This document shows positions 43,421 to 52,483 of a stretch of 61,590 bases of DNA, piece after piece. The stretch is from Streptomyces fulvoviolaceus (GTDB lineage Bacteria; Actinomycetota; Actinomycetes; Streptomycetales; Streptomycetaceae): assembly GCF_000718165.1 (NCBI RefSeq), contig NZ_JOEY01000054.1, positions 1 through 61,590 on the forward strand, written 5' to 3'. The notes under the pieces are model-generated. The model worked only from the letters and a program-made list of their open reading frames with translations. It ran no database searches and was not told the origin of the DNA. The first letter of the stretch is position 1, and each line of letters begins with the position of its first letter. The translations under genes were made by a program, and so were the position numbers.

Positions 43421-43511
43421 GCAGCATCAAAAGATAATGATCAACTCTTAGAAAGTATTGACGGTCGGATCCGTCAGCGAAATAGTTCGCTTCGAAGACC
43501 TCGCGAGGCAG
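43421..43511 (+). promoter_or_regulatory. Conserved ~90-bp leader/operator element, copy A
   Basis: Matches the sequence at 55176-55265 over its whole length: TCAAAA, TAATG, TCTTAGAAAGTAT, a GAC-GT core, CCGTC, AGTTCG, GACCT and GCAG occur in the same order and almost the same spacing. TTGACG (43458-43463) may be a -35 box. TAA and TTA arms lie ten bases apart around 43434-43450. It is 95 bases upstream of the hydratase operon. The rest of 43103-43605 holds no convincing gene. Confidence 0.65.
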
Positions 43512-43605
43512 CGCGCGCACGGGACGCCATCGCACTCGCCGATCGCCGACCCGACCGGACGTTCGACAAAGACCGATGGCTGCGGATCAACTGTGAGGAG
43601 CCGGT

Positions 43606-44037
43606 ATGGCGATCATGCCCATCGAGTGGGGCAAGGTGCGGGAGTACGCCAACGCGACAGCGGCGGCTCGCCCCGCCTACCTCGACGACCCGAACGCTCC
43701 GATTCCGCCGACCTTCCTGGCAACGGTGATCTATTGGAGTCGCATCGGGGACACAGTGCGCGCACCCGAGGTGGCGGAGGCGTGCGCAACGGTCGGGATC
43801 GAGCCCGATGTGCGGAATCTGCTCTCACTGGAGCAGGAGTACTTCTTCCATGGCCCGATACCGCGAGCAGGCGAGACGCTGCACAACTCCGAACGCCTGT
43901 ATGACGTGCGGATCAAGCAGGGCCGTCAGGGACCGATGGTGCTGGTTCGTTTCCTGGTGTCCTTCCACGACGACCAGGGACTCCTGCGCGCCGAGTGCCG
44001 GTACACGTCCGCCTATGTGCACAAGGAGGCGTCGTGA
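43606..44037 (+). CDS. MaoC-like dehydratase subunit (FAS1-like N-terminal domain)
   Basis: 143 residues from ATG 43606. The pattern IEWGKVREYANATAAARPAY, IPPTFLATVIYW and LLSLEQEYFFHGPIPRAGE is that of the non-catalytic hotdog half found in heteromeric enoyl-CoA hydratases (HadA/ChsH-type). It overlaps the following MaoC gene by four bases, as expected for a two-subunit enzyme. Probably shapes the acyl-CoA pocket rather than doing the chemistry. Confidence 0.78.
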   Translation: MAIMPIEWGKVREYANATAAARPAYLDDPNAPIPPTFLATVIYWSRIGDTVRAPEVAEACATVGIEPDVRNLLSLEQEYFFHGPIPRAGETLHNSERLYDVRIKQGRQGPMVLVRFLVSFHDDQGLLRAECRYTSAYVHKEAS

Positions 44038-44438
44038 CCGAGCTCGCACAGGGTGCCCGGCTTCCGGAGCGCACGTTCGGGCCGGTCACGATGACCGACA
44101 TCGTGCGCTACCAGGGCGCGAGCGGTGACATGAACCCGATGCACCACGACGACGAGCTCGCCCGGTCCGTCGGGTATCCCGCGTCCTTCAGCGCGGGGAT
44201 GCTCGGTGCCGGCTGGCTCGCCGCGTACTGCACCGACCACTTCGGGGAGGAGAGCGTACGGCGCTTTCGCACGCGGTTCACGCAGGTGGTGTACCGCGGG
44301 GACCGCCTGATCGCATCGGCCGAGGTCGTGCGGCTGTTCGAGCATGACAACGAGCGACGTCTGGAGCTCGCGATCCAGCTGCGCAAGGACGACGGTGCGC
44401 TCGTGGTCGACGGCTCCGCCGAGTTCGCGCTGACGTGA
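44034..44438 (+). CDS. MaoC-family (R)-type enoyl-CoA hydratase subunit
   Basis: 134 residues from GTG 44034. The hydratase-2 catalytic motif is visible as VRYQGASGDMNPMHHDDELA, with Asp 35 and His about five residues on, followed by GYPASFSAGMLGAGWLAAY. Hydrates a trans-2-enoyl-CoA. The neighbouring gene supplies the second hotdog half, so the pair is likely a heteromer, as in the steroid-degradation hydratase ChsH1-ChsH2. Confidence 0.82.
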   Translation: MTELAQGARLPERTFGPVTMTDIVRYQGASGDMNPMHHDDELARSVGYPASFSAGMLGAGWLAAYCTDHFGEESVRRFRTRFTQVVYRGDRLIASAEVVRLFEHDNERRLELAIQLRKDDGALVVDGSAEFALT

Positions 44439-44494
44439 TGAACGCCAGGGGATCGGGCTGGTGTCGGTTCCAGAGAAAAGAGAAAGGGGAAGTC

Positions 44495-45349
44495 ATGGGC
44501 TCCGGCCGCGAGTTGAAGACCGGGACGAGTGAACGTCCCGATCTGCCCGTCGCGTTGGTGATCGGCGGGGGTGGCATCGGCATGTCGGCAGCACGCCGCC
44601 TGGGCCAGTCCCACCGCCTCGTGCTGGCAAGCCTGTCGGCCGCCAAGAACCCGGCACGGGAGGCCGCACTGCGCGAGGACGGGATCGACGCGGTGGTGAC
44701 GCAGTGCGACATCACGGAACCCGACTCGGTTGCGGAACTCGGCGAACTGGTCGCGGCACGGGGACGGCTGCGCACGGTCGCCCACGTCGCGGCACTGTCC
44801 CCGTCGATGAGTGACTGGCTCACCCTGCTCAGGGTGAACCTCGTCGGGGCGAGGCTGATCGAGCGCATGAGTCTTGAGCAGGCCGCGCCGGGCACGGCCG
44901 CGGTTTTCGTGTCCTCCTCCGCCGGGCACCTTGCCGAACCGCCGAGTCCGGAGATCACGGCCGTGCTCGACGACCCGCTGGACCCGGACTTCGTCGAGCG
45001 ACTGGAGTCGCTGGTTCCCGAGCAGACGTCGCTCCAGGCCTACCGGCTCACCAAGTTCGCGATGCTCCGGATGTGCCGGAAGCGTGCGGCGGCTTGGGGG
45101 GCGAAGGGTGCCCGCATCGTCTCGATGTCGCCGGGCCCGATCGATACTCCGATGGGCGCGTTGGAGTCCGCCGGACCCAACCGTGAAGTGAAGCTGAGCA
45201 TGCTGCGCCAGTCGCCGCTCGGCCGCGAGGGGACGATGATCGAGACCGCCGACGCCATCGAGTTCCTCGCGTCCGACCGGGCGTCGTACATCACCGGGAC
45301 CGATCTGCTGGTCGACGGCGGCATCCTCGCGACGACCCGGTTCAGCTGA
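44495..45349 (+). CDS. Short-chain dehydrogenase/reductase
   Basis: 284 residues from ATG 44495 (AAGGGGA upstream). Cofactor motif VALVIGGGGIGMSAARRLGQ is a shortened variant of TGxxxGIG. The catalytic Tyr/Lys are in AYRLTKFAML, and C-terminal RIVSMSPGPIDTPMGA is typical. The large insert between the Ser and Tyr positions (LAEPPSPEITAVLDDPLD) is unlike most SDRs and resembles 3-alpha-hydroxysteroid dehydrogenase-type members. Probable substrate is a hydroxyacyl-CoA or cyclic alcohol of the pathway. Confidence 0.8.
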   Translation: MGSGRELKTGTSERPDLPVALVIGGGGIGMSAARRLGQSHRLVLASLSAAKNPAREAALREDGIDAVVTQCDITEPDSVAELGELVAARGRLRTVAHVAALSPSMSDWLTLLRVNLVGARLIERMSLEQAAPGTAAVFVSSSAGHLAEPPSPEITAVLDDPLDPDFVERLESLVPEQTSLQAYRLTKFAMLRMCRKRAAAWGAKGARIVSMSPGPIDTPMGALESAGPNREVKLSMLRQSPLGREGTMIETADAIEFLASDRASYITGTDLLVDGGILATTRFS

Positions 45350-45513
45350 AGCCAAGCCTTGGCCGCGGAGCGGAAGCGTGCGCGACAGCACCGCTGCATC
45401 AGATTCCTGATCTGTCCACATGGGTTTCCGTTTTTGTCGAAGGCGGGCCCCCGGCGCTCCCCTCGACCTCGAGCGCCCCTGACGCGGACCCGCACCGTCA
45501 AAGGGAGATGAGA

Positions 45514-47991
45514 ATGACCGACCAGAACGACGACCTCGGCGAAGGCCCTCTCCACGGCATCGTCGTCGTCGATCTCTCGACGACACTGCCCGGCGCTCAG
45601 GCCACGCAGTTCCTCGCGGACGCGGGAGCGGACGTCATTCTGGTCGAGCCGCCCGGGGGAAACCCACTGCGCGGGAATCCGGGCTGGCCCGGCTTGCTGC
45701 GCGGAAAGCGGAGCATCGCACTCGACCTGCACGATGACACCGATCGCGCGACGTTGGAAAGCCTTCTCACGAGGGCCGACGTCGCCGTCACCACGATGCG
45801 CCCGGCCGCCGCGGAGCGACTCGGCTTCACCGCCGAGCAGTTGGCGGCTCGGTACCCACGACTGGTAGCGGCTCTCATCACTGGCTGGGGGACCCGCGGA
45901 CCGTGGTCCCACCGCAAGGGCTACGAGGCGCTGATCATGGCCAAGAGCGGCGTTCTCCACTCCAAGCACCAACTCACCGCCGGACCGGATCCCGCCTACG
46001 TCACGACTCCTTACGCGTCGTTCGCGGCAGCGCAGGCAGCGGTCCAGGGCATCCTTGCCGCGCTGCTGGAACGGGAGGAGAGCGGCCTGGGCCAGGTGGT
46101 GGAGGCCGATCTGGTGACCGGAGTCGGAGCGTACGACCCGTACAACTGGTTCTACGAGCTGGTGCTCGGCCGCTACCCGGAGGCGTTCCAGCCGACGGGT
46201 GCGGCCTACGACGACCAGGGGCGGCCGCAGACCAAGCTGCTGTACGCGATGCTCATCGCCGCGACGGCGGACGGCACTTGGCTGCAGTTCGCGCAGACGG
46301 CGCCGCGGCTCATGCAGGCCTGGCTGGACGAGCTCGGCCTGAGCGCCGAGCTCGCCGATCCGAAGTGGGAAGGCTTTCCGATGCTTCCGACGCCCGAGCT
46401 CCGGTTCGAGTGGTGGAACAAGATGATCTCGAAGGTCGGGAAGCGGACGCTACAGGAGTGGGAAGAGACGTTCGCCGGCAATCCGGACGTCTTCGGCGAG
46501 CAGTTCCGTTCACCGGACGAGGCGCTCGACCATCCCCAGCTGGTGCACGAGGGCCGCGTGGCCGTGGTCGACGATCCGGACCTCGGCCCGGTACGCCAGC
46601 CGTCGACCCTGGTCCACGCGGCCGGACGCCCGCTCACCAGGATCCGGCGCGCCCCTCGCCTCGGCGAGCACACCCGGGAGCTGCGACAACTGGCGGCCGG
46701 CGAGCCGACGGTGAAGGCCCCGAGCGGAAGTCCCCTGAACGCCGGGGAACCGCACGGCCACTCGGGGCTCCCCCTCGCCGGTGTGACGGTACTCGAACTC
46801 GGTCTGATGTACGCCGGACCGTACGGCGCCACCCTCCTCGCCGATCTCGGCGCGCGGGTCATCAAGGTCGAACCTCTCGACGGCGACCTGATTCGCGGCA
46901 TCATGGCGTTCCCCGAGGCGGGGGGCGCGAAGGCGCTCCAGGGGAAGGAGAGCATCGCCGTGGACCTCCGGTCCCCCGAAGGGCTGGAGATCCTGCGCGA
47001 GTTGGTCAAGCAGGTCGACGTGGTGCTCCAGTGCTACCGGGCGGGCGCCGCCGCCCGGATCGGCGCCGACGAGGCCGCGCTGAAGTCGGTCAACCCGGAT
47101 CTGGTCTACGTGAACGCCCCCGGCTACGGGATCGACGGCCCGTACGGATCCAAGCCCGCCTACGCACCGTCCATCGGCGCGGCATCGGGAGTCTCCGTGA
47201 CCGACGCGCAGGTGGTCGGCCGTCCCACGGAGGATCGCGACCAGCTGCTGGATCAGGCCCGCAAACTGTACGCCGGCGGAACGGTCCCGGCGGCCCAGGC
47301 CGACGGGATGGCCGCCCTCGGCGTGGGCTCGACCCTGCTCCTCGGGATCTACGCGAAGCGTCGCGGGATCGAACTGAACGACATCGTCGCCACGATGCTC
47401 GGCACGGGCACCCAGGCACTGATCGCCCACAACACCAGCTATGAGGGACGTCCCGCGCATCCTCGTGTCGACGCCGATTTCCGAGGTCTCAGTGCCCTCT
47501 ACCGGATGTATGCCGCATCCGACGGCTGGCTGTTCCTCGCCGCGCCGGCGGAACGGGACTGGGCCGCGCTGACCGCCGCTCTTGGCGACCCCGGCGACCT
47601 CGCCGACGAGCGGTTCGCCACGGGCCGGGCGCGTGCCGCCGACGACGACGCGCTCGCGGACGTACTCACCAAGATCTTCGCCACCCGGACGAAGGCCGAG
47701 TGGGAGGCCGATCTCACGGCGAAGGACGTCGGCTGCGTCGCGGTCACCCAGGCACCGGCCGAACGGCACATGCAGAGCGACGAGTTCTACGACGCGGGCT
47801 ACGCGGTCGACGCGTACAGCCCGATCTTCGACGAGCACCGTCGCCTCGCCCCGCTGAACCGCTTCTCCCGGTCGACGACCAAGGCGGAGGGAGGCTGCAC
47901 CCTGGGCCAGCACACCGACACCCTGCTGCGCGCGATCGGGTACGACGAAGCCCGAATCGCCGATCTCCGCGACGCGGGAGTCGTGCGTTGA
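45514..47991 (+). CDS. Tandem CaiB/BaiF-family CoA-transferase (two fused copies)
   Basis: 825 residues from ATG 45514 (GGGAG six bases upstream). The first copy begins GIVVVDLSTTLPGAQATQFL near residue 15 and has VEPPGGNPLRG; the second begins LAGVTVLELGLMYAGPYGAT near residue 422 and has KVEPLDGDLIRG. Each ends with a typical GEHTRELRQL / GQHTDTLLRA tail. CaiB/BaiF proteins are normally about 400 residues and dimerise as interlocked rings; the fusion would place a heterodimer in one chain. Function: transfer of CoA to a carboxylic acid intermediate. Which half is catalytic needs alignment. Confidence 0.82.
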   Translation: MTDQNDDLGEGPLHGIVVVDLSTTLPGAQATQFLADAGADVILVEPPGGNPLRGNPGWPGLLRGKRSIALDLHDDTDRATLESLLTRADVAVTTMRPAAAERLGFTAEQLAARYPRLVAALITGWGTRGPWSHRKGYEALIMAKSGVLHSKHQLTAGPDPAYVTTPYASFAAAQAAVQGILAALLEREESGLGQVVEADLVTGVGAYDPYNWFYELVLGRYPEAFQPTGAAYDDQGRPQTKLLYAMLIAATADGTWLQFAQTAPRLMQAWLDELGLSAELADPKWEGFPMLPTPELRFEWWNKMISKVGKRTLQEWEETFAGNPDVFGEQFRSPDEALDHPQLVHEGRVAVVDDPDLGPVRQPSTLVHAAGRPLTRIRRAPRLGEHTRELRQLAAGEPTVKAPSGSPLNAGEPHGHSGLPLAGVTVLELGLMYAGPYGATLLADLGARVIKVEPLDGDLIRGIMAFPEAGGAKALQGKESIAVDLRSPEGLEILRELVKQVDVVLQCYRAGAAARIGADEAALKSVNPDLVYVNAPGYGIDGPYGSKPAYAPSIGAASGVSVTDAQVVGRPTEDRDQLLDQARKLYAGGTVPAAQADGMAALGVGSTLLLGIYAKRRGIELNDIVATMLGTGTQALIAHNTSYEGRPAHPRVDADFRGLSALYRMYAASDGWLFLAAPAERDWAALTAALGDPGDLADERFATGRARAADDDALADVLTKIFATRTKAEWEADLTAKDVGCVAVTQAPAERHMQSDEFYDAGYAVDAYSPIFDEHRRLAPLNRFSRSTTKAEGGCTLGQHTDTLLRAIGYDEARIADLRDAGVVR

Positions 47992-48020
47992 CGTCACGTG
48001 ACGGTCGGAGGCGAGGGGTG

Positions 48021-49031
48021 ATGGGGCTCGACGTGCCGTCGGTACCGGCGCCCTGCGGAGCGGGGACCTCGGCTCCCCCTCGTCGTCCGGGATCGATACG
48101 GCGCACCAGCACGATCGACGCCACCTGGCCCGACGGGATGGGAGGCGAGACGATCCTCGACGGCCGTGCGCGTGATCTGGTGACGTCGCCGAACGGCACG
48201 GCCTCCGTCGTCGCCGGGGCTCGGATGCGGGTCGTCCTCGACTCCCGGCGGCTGATCGCGGAGATCGCCACGACGCCCGAACGCCCCCTGCTCGACGGCC
48301 TCGTCGGCCAGTCAGGCATGGGCGGACACCGCGGGCGTCTGGCCGAGGTGGCGGCGGCGGACGTCTCCGCTGCGACGCCGCTCCATCTGCTGCTCGACGA
48401 CCTTCCCGGTGCCACGCTGGTGTCCGGATCGGCGTTCCGGCCGTGGTACGGGATGGAGCGCTACCTGGCGGGCAAGGAGGAGGTTCGGCGCAGAGTCATG
48501 ACCGGGGTGTGCACCGGATACCAGGAGGGATCGAGCGCGCTGGCGCCCGACGGCACGCTCCGGTGGGAGCAGCACCGGGAACGGGCCGTCGGCATCGACG
48601 ACCTCGACGACGACTCGGCCTGGCATGAGCTCGTCGACCATCATGAGGTCTCCATGCGTCGTGCCCGTCGCCTGGACCTGTGGGTGAGTGGTCCCACCGT
48701 CCAGGTCGACGCGTTCTTCCAGGACTCCTCGACCCTCCCGGAGGGAGGCAGGCAGTCGATCCACGAGTACGCCCTGACCGCGGAAGCGGATGCGGCCGGC
48801 TTCGTCCTGCGGTCGGTCGAGCCGACCCCCCGGGTGCTTCCCTACCGCGAGTGCCCGCTCGCCGTCCCGAACACGACTGACCTCATCGGCCGCCCGCTCG
48901 GGGAACTTCGTCCGATGGTCCTCAGCGTGCTGGCCGGCGTCGCCGGCTGCACCCACCTCAACGACATGCTGCGCTCTCTCGCCGACGCACCGGCCCTGGC
49001 CTCGGCGCTCGGAGCCCTCTCCGACCGGTGA
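48021..49031 (+). CDS. DUF2889-family protein
   Basis: 336 residues from ATG 48021 (GGAGGCGAGGGG upstream). It opens with an RRTSTIDATWPDG segment, has RDLVTSPNGTASVV, and centres on CTHLNDMLRSLADAP-type Cys/His wording at the C-terminus, which I recognise as DUF2889. Members lie in actinobacterial and proteobacterial degradation loci beside CoA-transferases and acyl-CoA dehydrogenases; the reaction is not established to my knowledge. It begins 30 bases after the tandem CoA-transferase, probably in the same transcript. Confidence 0.7.
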   Translation: MGLDVPSVPAPCGAGTSAPPRRPGSIRRTSTIDATWPDGMGGETILDGRARDLVTSPNGTASVVAGARMRVVLDSRRLIAEIATTPERPLLDGLVGQSGMGGHRGRLAEVAAADVSAATPLHLLLDDLPGATLVSGSAFRPWYGMERYLAGKEEVRRRVMTGVCTGYQEGSSALAPDGTLRWEQHRERAVGIDDLDDDSAWHELVDHHEVSMRRARRLDLWVSGPTVQVDAFFQDSSTLPEGGRQSIHEYALTAEADAAGFVLRSVEPTPRVLPYRECPLAVPNTTDLIGRPLGELRPMVLSVLAGVAGCTHLNDMLRSLADAPALASALGALSDR

Positions 49032-49052
49032 CGGTAAAGAGGGTGACGGTAA
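49027..49052 (+). repeat. Direct repeat upstream of the TetR gene
   Basis: GGTGACGGTAA occurs at 49027-49037 and 49042-49052, a 15-base period, beginning inside the DUF2889 gene's last codons. Possible regulator contact or ribosome-site duplication. Short, so could be chance. Confidence 0.35.
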
Positions 49053-49083
49053 GGGGACTGACGCACGCCGTAGGATTCACGGC

Positions 49084-49767
49084 ATGGGGACGGCCAACGA
49101 CGACAGCGGCGCCGAGGCGGGCAGCCATATCGACCGTCGGCGCAGCAAGGCTCGGAAACGTCCCAGCGAGACGTATCTGCGCAGGCGGGCAGAGCTCGAG
49201 TTCGCGGCCACAACGGTCATGCGCCGCAAGGGGTTTCACGACATGACGCTGCGCGACGTCGCCGAGGAGCTCGGGGCGGATCGCGCCAGCATCTACTACT
49301 ACGTCGCGGGGAAGGATGAGCTGCTCGCGGACATGGTGCACCGCGCTCTCATCGAGAGCGACGAGGACCTGACGAAGGTGTCGCGGTCCGAGCAGTCAGC
49401 GGCTGACAAGCTGCGGGCCGGAATCAGTGTGCTGATGAAGCACTACGACCGCCACTTCCCCTACCTCTACATCTGGGTCCACGAGGACCTGTCCCGGTTC
49501 GAGGGCATCAAGCAGAGCGATCTGGATCCGATCATCGATCTGTCCCAGCGCCAGTTCGAGTTCATCGAGGGTTTCGTCCAGGAAGCGGTCGAGTCCGGCG
49601 AGTTCACGACCAAGCTTCCCTTGGGGGTCGTCGCGCAATCGATCATCGGCCTTGTCGCGTGGACCTTCCGCTGGTACGAGCCGGGTCGGACACTCTCGGC
49701 CCAGGATCTCGCCGACGGCCTGGCGGACATCGCGCTCTCCGGACTTGTCAGCCGGCCGACTCCGTGA
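49084..49767 (+). CDS. TetR-family regulator
   Basis: 227 residues from ATG 49084. A basic N-terminal arm (RRRSKARKRPSETYLRRR) precedes the HTH: TVMRRKGFHDMTLRDVAEEL then ADRASIYYYVAGKDELLADM. The ligand domain (residues 90-225) has WVHEDLSRFEGIK and LGVVAQSIIGLVAWTFRWY, the wording of KstR2/FadR-like TetR proteins that bind acyl-CoAs. It converges on the acyl-CoA dehydrogenase gene with a 20-base overlap. I infer it binds the palindrome at 51242-51256. Confidence 0.82.
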   Translation: MGTANDDSGAEAGSHIDRRRSKARKRPSETYLRRRAELEFAATTVMRRKGFHDMTLRDVAEELGADRASIYYYVAGKDELLADMVHRALIESDEDLTKVSRSEQSAADKLRAGISVLMKHYDRHFPYLYIWVHEDLSRFEGIKQSDLDPIIDLSQRQFEFIEGFVQEAVESGEFTTKLPLGVVAQSIIGLVAWTFRWYEPGRTLSAQDLADGLADIALSGLVSRPTP

Positions 49768-51136
49768 TCGACGGCGGCCGCCAGGGCGGGGACACGGGAA
49801 GTACGTCGACAGTGCCTCGGCTCTCCTCGAAGGTGACCCCCACCTGATCGAGGACGGGTTGAAGCTGTTGCGCGGCCCATGCCTTCCGCTCGAAGAGCAC
49901 CTCGGTCGGAAAGTTCCCTTTCGCAGGCTCGTAGTCGCGCAACAACGCCCGTGCCACCGAGGAGAGATGCAGCTCGGTGACACCGTCGGCCATCCCCTCG
50001 TGCAAGGCGAGCGCCATGTACTGGCCGAACCGCATCACGTTGGACACGCCGATGGAACCGTGCAGGTGAACGGCGCGGACGGTGACGTCCTGCGCGATTT
50101 TGGCCATGGCCGCCTTCACGGCGGAGATCATCTTGCGGCCTTCACGACCGTGCTCGGCGCGTTGGTCGAACATCCACGCCGTGTACAGAACGAGCAGCCG
50201 AAATTGTTGATACTCAATGAAGCTTCGCGCCAGGTCATGCTGAACGGCTTGCTTCTGCGCGATCACCTCGCCGTACGACTCCCGGCTGAGAGCGCGCTCC
50301 CCCATGAGGTCGAGCATGTGCTTGACGTGGCCCACCGTGCGCTGGGCGTGGTGCAGTCGTCCGCCGCCGAGCCGTGACTGCGCGACCTTGAAGCCCTCGC
50401 CGACCGGGCCGAGGCGCGCGGCGTCCGGTACGCGCACTCCGTTGAAACGGAGCCAAGGGTGCCCACCGCCACCTGGACTGTCCCCCCAGAGTCCGATGTT
50501 GCGCACCACCTCGAACCCGGGCGCGTCGGTGGGAACGATGAACATGGTCGCGCGGCTGTGCGGCGGCGCATCCGGATCCGTCACACACATGACGATCATG
50601 AAGGCGGCGTGGTTGGCATTGGAGGCGAACCACTTCTCGCCCGTGATGACCCAGTCGTCGCCGTCACGAACGGCCCGGGTACGGAAGTTGGTGGGATCAG
50701 AGCCGCCCTGCGGTTCGGTCATCGCGTAGCAGGAGAAGACTTCGTTGGCCAGCAGGGGCTCCAGATAGGACCGCTTCTGCTCGTCGGTGCCGAACATCGC
50801 GAGGATCTCGGAGTTGCCGCTGTCGGGTCCCTGGCACCCAAAGACGACCGGCCCGAACGCCGAGCCGCCGAAATGCTCGTTGATGTAGGTGAGTTTGACG
50901 GCCCCGAACCCCTGCCCGCCGAGATGAGGCGGCAGATGAGCCGCCCACATCCCCTGGGCCTTCACCTCGTCCTGCAGATGCCTGACGACCTTGCGGAGGG
51001 CCCGGTTGCCGACATCGTAGGCAGCGTCGATGTCGTAGTCGTAGACGTACTCCAGTGGGCGGATGCGGTTCGCCACGAAGTCCGACATCCAGTCCAGCTT
51101 TTTCTGGAACTCCGCATCGATCGAGAAGTCGACCAT
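49748..51136 (-). CDS. Acyl-CoA dehydrogenase, ACAD10/11-like
   Basis: 462 residues from ATG 51136 (AAAGGAAG upstream). FAD/substrate motifs are CYAMTEPQGGSDPTNFRTRA, WVITGEKWFASNANHAAFMI and the C-terminal VTVRAVHLHGSIGVSN. It is longer than the usual 380-residue enzyme and ends HEGMADGVTELHLSSVARAL, which resembles the ACAD10/11 RLADGPDEVH motif. The divergent neighbour is an APH-like kinase, the domain fused to ACAD in those eukaryotic proteins. It probably oxidises a branched or cyclic acyl-CoA. Confidence 0.85.
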   Translation of the reverse strand: MVDFSIDAEFQKKLDWMSDFVANRIRPLEYVYDYDIDAAYDVGNRALRKVVRHLQDEVKAQGMWAAHLPPHLGGQGFGAVKLTYINEHFGGSAFGPVVFGCQGPDSGNSEILAMFGTDEQKRSYLEPLLANEVFSCYAMTEPQGGSDPTNFRTRAVRDGDDWVITGEKWFASNANHAAFMIVMCVTDPDAPPHSRATMFIVPTDAPGFEVVRNIGLWGDSPGGGGHPWLRFNGVRVPDAARLGPVGEGFKVAQSRLGGGRLHHAQRTVGHVKHMLDLMGERALSRESYGEVIAQKQAVQHDLARSFIEYQQFRLLVLYTAWMFDQRAEHGREGRKMISAVKAAMAKIAQDVTVRAVHLHGSIGVSNVMRFGQYMALALHEGMADGVTELHLSSVARALLRDYEPAKGNFPTEVLFERKAWAAQQLQPVLDQVGVTFEESRGTVDVLPVSPPWRPPSITESAG

Positions 51137-51241
51137 GTCTTCCTTTCGGCGGCGCACGGGGTACGGCGCGTCGCGCCTGCGAGCGAGTGGACCGGGCGAA
51201 CGGCCGTTGCCAGCCAACTCTGATTGAGGATACTGTTCTCG

Positions 51242-51256
51242 TCAACGCCGCGTTGA
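51242..51256. promoter_or_regulatory. Perfect palindrome between divergent ACAD and APH genes
   Basis: TCAACGCCGCGTTGA: arms TCAACGC and GCGTTGA around a single C, 33 bases upstream of the APH start and 106 from the ACAD start. A minus-strand TTGACG near it may be the ACAD -35. The likely binder is the TetR at 49084. Confidence 0.55.
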
Positions 51257-51289
51257 TAGATATCCATCACGCCGGAGGTTTCTGGGATC

Positions 51290-52354
51290 ATGACCGTCGA
51301 TGGAAGCGGTACCCACGTCGGAGACTCGGTCGATGACGCTCTCGACCGAGAGCATCTCGCCACCTGGCTGGTCGAGCAGTCCCTTGTGGACCGTCCCGAG
51401 GTGCTGGTCGTCGATCCGATCGGTGGTGGCAACCAGAACATCGTGGCAAGGCTGGGAGGCGGGGCGCAGCGGATGATCCTGCGGCGCCCACCGCGAGTCG
51501 TCCCGGACGGCCGCAACAGCGCGATGGAACGCGAGTTCCGGCTGCTGACCGCGCTCGAGGGCACCGATGTCCCACACGCCACGCCGTTGGCGATCTGCAC
51601 GGACCACGACGTTCTCGGCGCCACGTTCTACGTGATGTCCGAGGTCGATGGCTGGTCCCCGGCCGCCTCGATGTCCTGGCCGGAGCCATTCGCGGCCGAA
51701 CACGGCGTCACCCCTCGCCGGCAGCTTGCATGCGAACTCGTCCGCGGTCTCGCGACCCTCTCGGCGGTCGATTGGCAGGCACGCGGGCTCACGGGCTTCG
51801 GCAAGCCGGACGGCTTCCATGAGCGGCAGGTCGATCGGTGGACCGCGCACTGGGACAGGTTCCGCTTCCGCGACATCCCTGGCCTTGCCGAAGCGGGCGG
51901 GTGGCTGCGCGAGAACATCCCCTCCCAGTGGTCCCCCGGCATCATGCACGGTGACTACTCGTTCCTGAACGTCATGTTCCGACATGGCCCCGAGTCGGCC
52001 CTCGCCGCCATCGTCGACTGGGAGATGGCGACGGTGGGTGATCCCGTCCTCGATCTCGCCTGGCTGATGAGGCAGTGGCCGGCACGCGTCGAGGACGTCC
52101 ACAGCAGGTACGTCGACTACACGGGGATGCCGCTCAGAGACGAGATGGTCGACATCTACCGCGAGTTGACCGGGAACCCGCTCGACCATTACCGGTACTA
52201 CGAGGTGCTCGCGAACTTCAAACTCGCCATCGTCCTCGAAGGCGGCTACGCCCGCTATCTGAAGGGTGAAGTCACCAATCCGAAGGTCGCGCACTACAAC
52301 GACTCGATCCTCGATGCGGGACGAGTCGCGGCGCAACTCGTCGCCGGAGCGTAG
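51290..52354 (+). CDS. APH-like phosphotransferase (ACAD10/11 kinase-domain type)
   Basis: 354 residues from ATG 51290. The kinase fold shows DPIGGGNQNIVARLGGGAQR, LRRPPRVVPDGRNSAMEREF, the catalytic HGDYSFLNVMFRHGPES (HxDxxxxN) and IVDWEMATVGDPVLDLAWLM. It matches the phosphotransferases that act on 4-hydroxyacyl-CoA together with an acyl-CoA dehydrogenase (ACAD10/11; LvaA in levulinate catabolism), not antibiotic kinases. In that chemistry the gamma-hydroxyl is phosphorylated and eliminated. The gene opposite is an ACAD, supporting the role. Confidence 0.82.
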   Translation: MTVDGSGTHVGDSVDDALDREHLATWLVEQSLVDRPEVLVVDPIGGGNQNIVARLGGGAQRMILRRPPRVVPDGRNSAMEREFRLLTALEGTDVPHATPLAICTDHDVLGATFYVMSEVDGWSPAASMSWPEPFAAEHGVTPRRQLACELVRGLATLSAVDWQARGLTGFGKPDGFHERQVDRWTAHWDRFRFRDIPGLAEAGGWLRENIPSQWSPGIMHGDYSFLNVMFRHGPESALAAIVDWEMATVGDPVLDLAWLMRQWPARVEDVHSRYVDYTGMPLRDEMVDIYRELTGNPLDHYRYYEVLANFKLAIVLEGGYARYLKGEVTNPKVAHYNDSILDAGRVAAQLVAGA

Positions 52355-52483
52355 GCGCGCAGGTGGCCTCGTCGTGCAGAACGGTGTGAACCACGAACGG
52401 CGCGTCCCGAGCACAGCCGTAGCGATCGGAGCGGGCCGGCCCGCGTCAGCGGGCACCACCATCACCAGGGCGGAGGTATCGGC

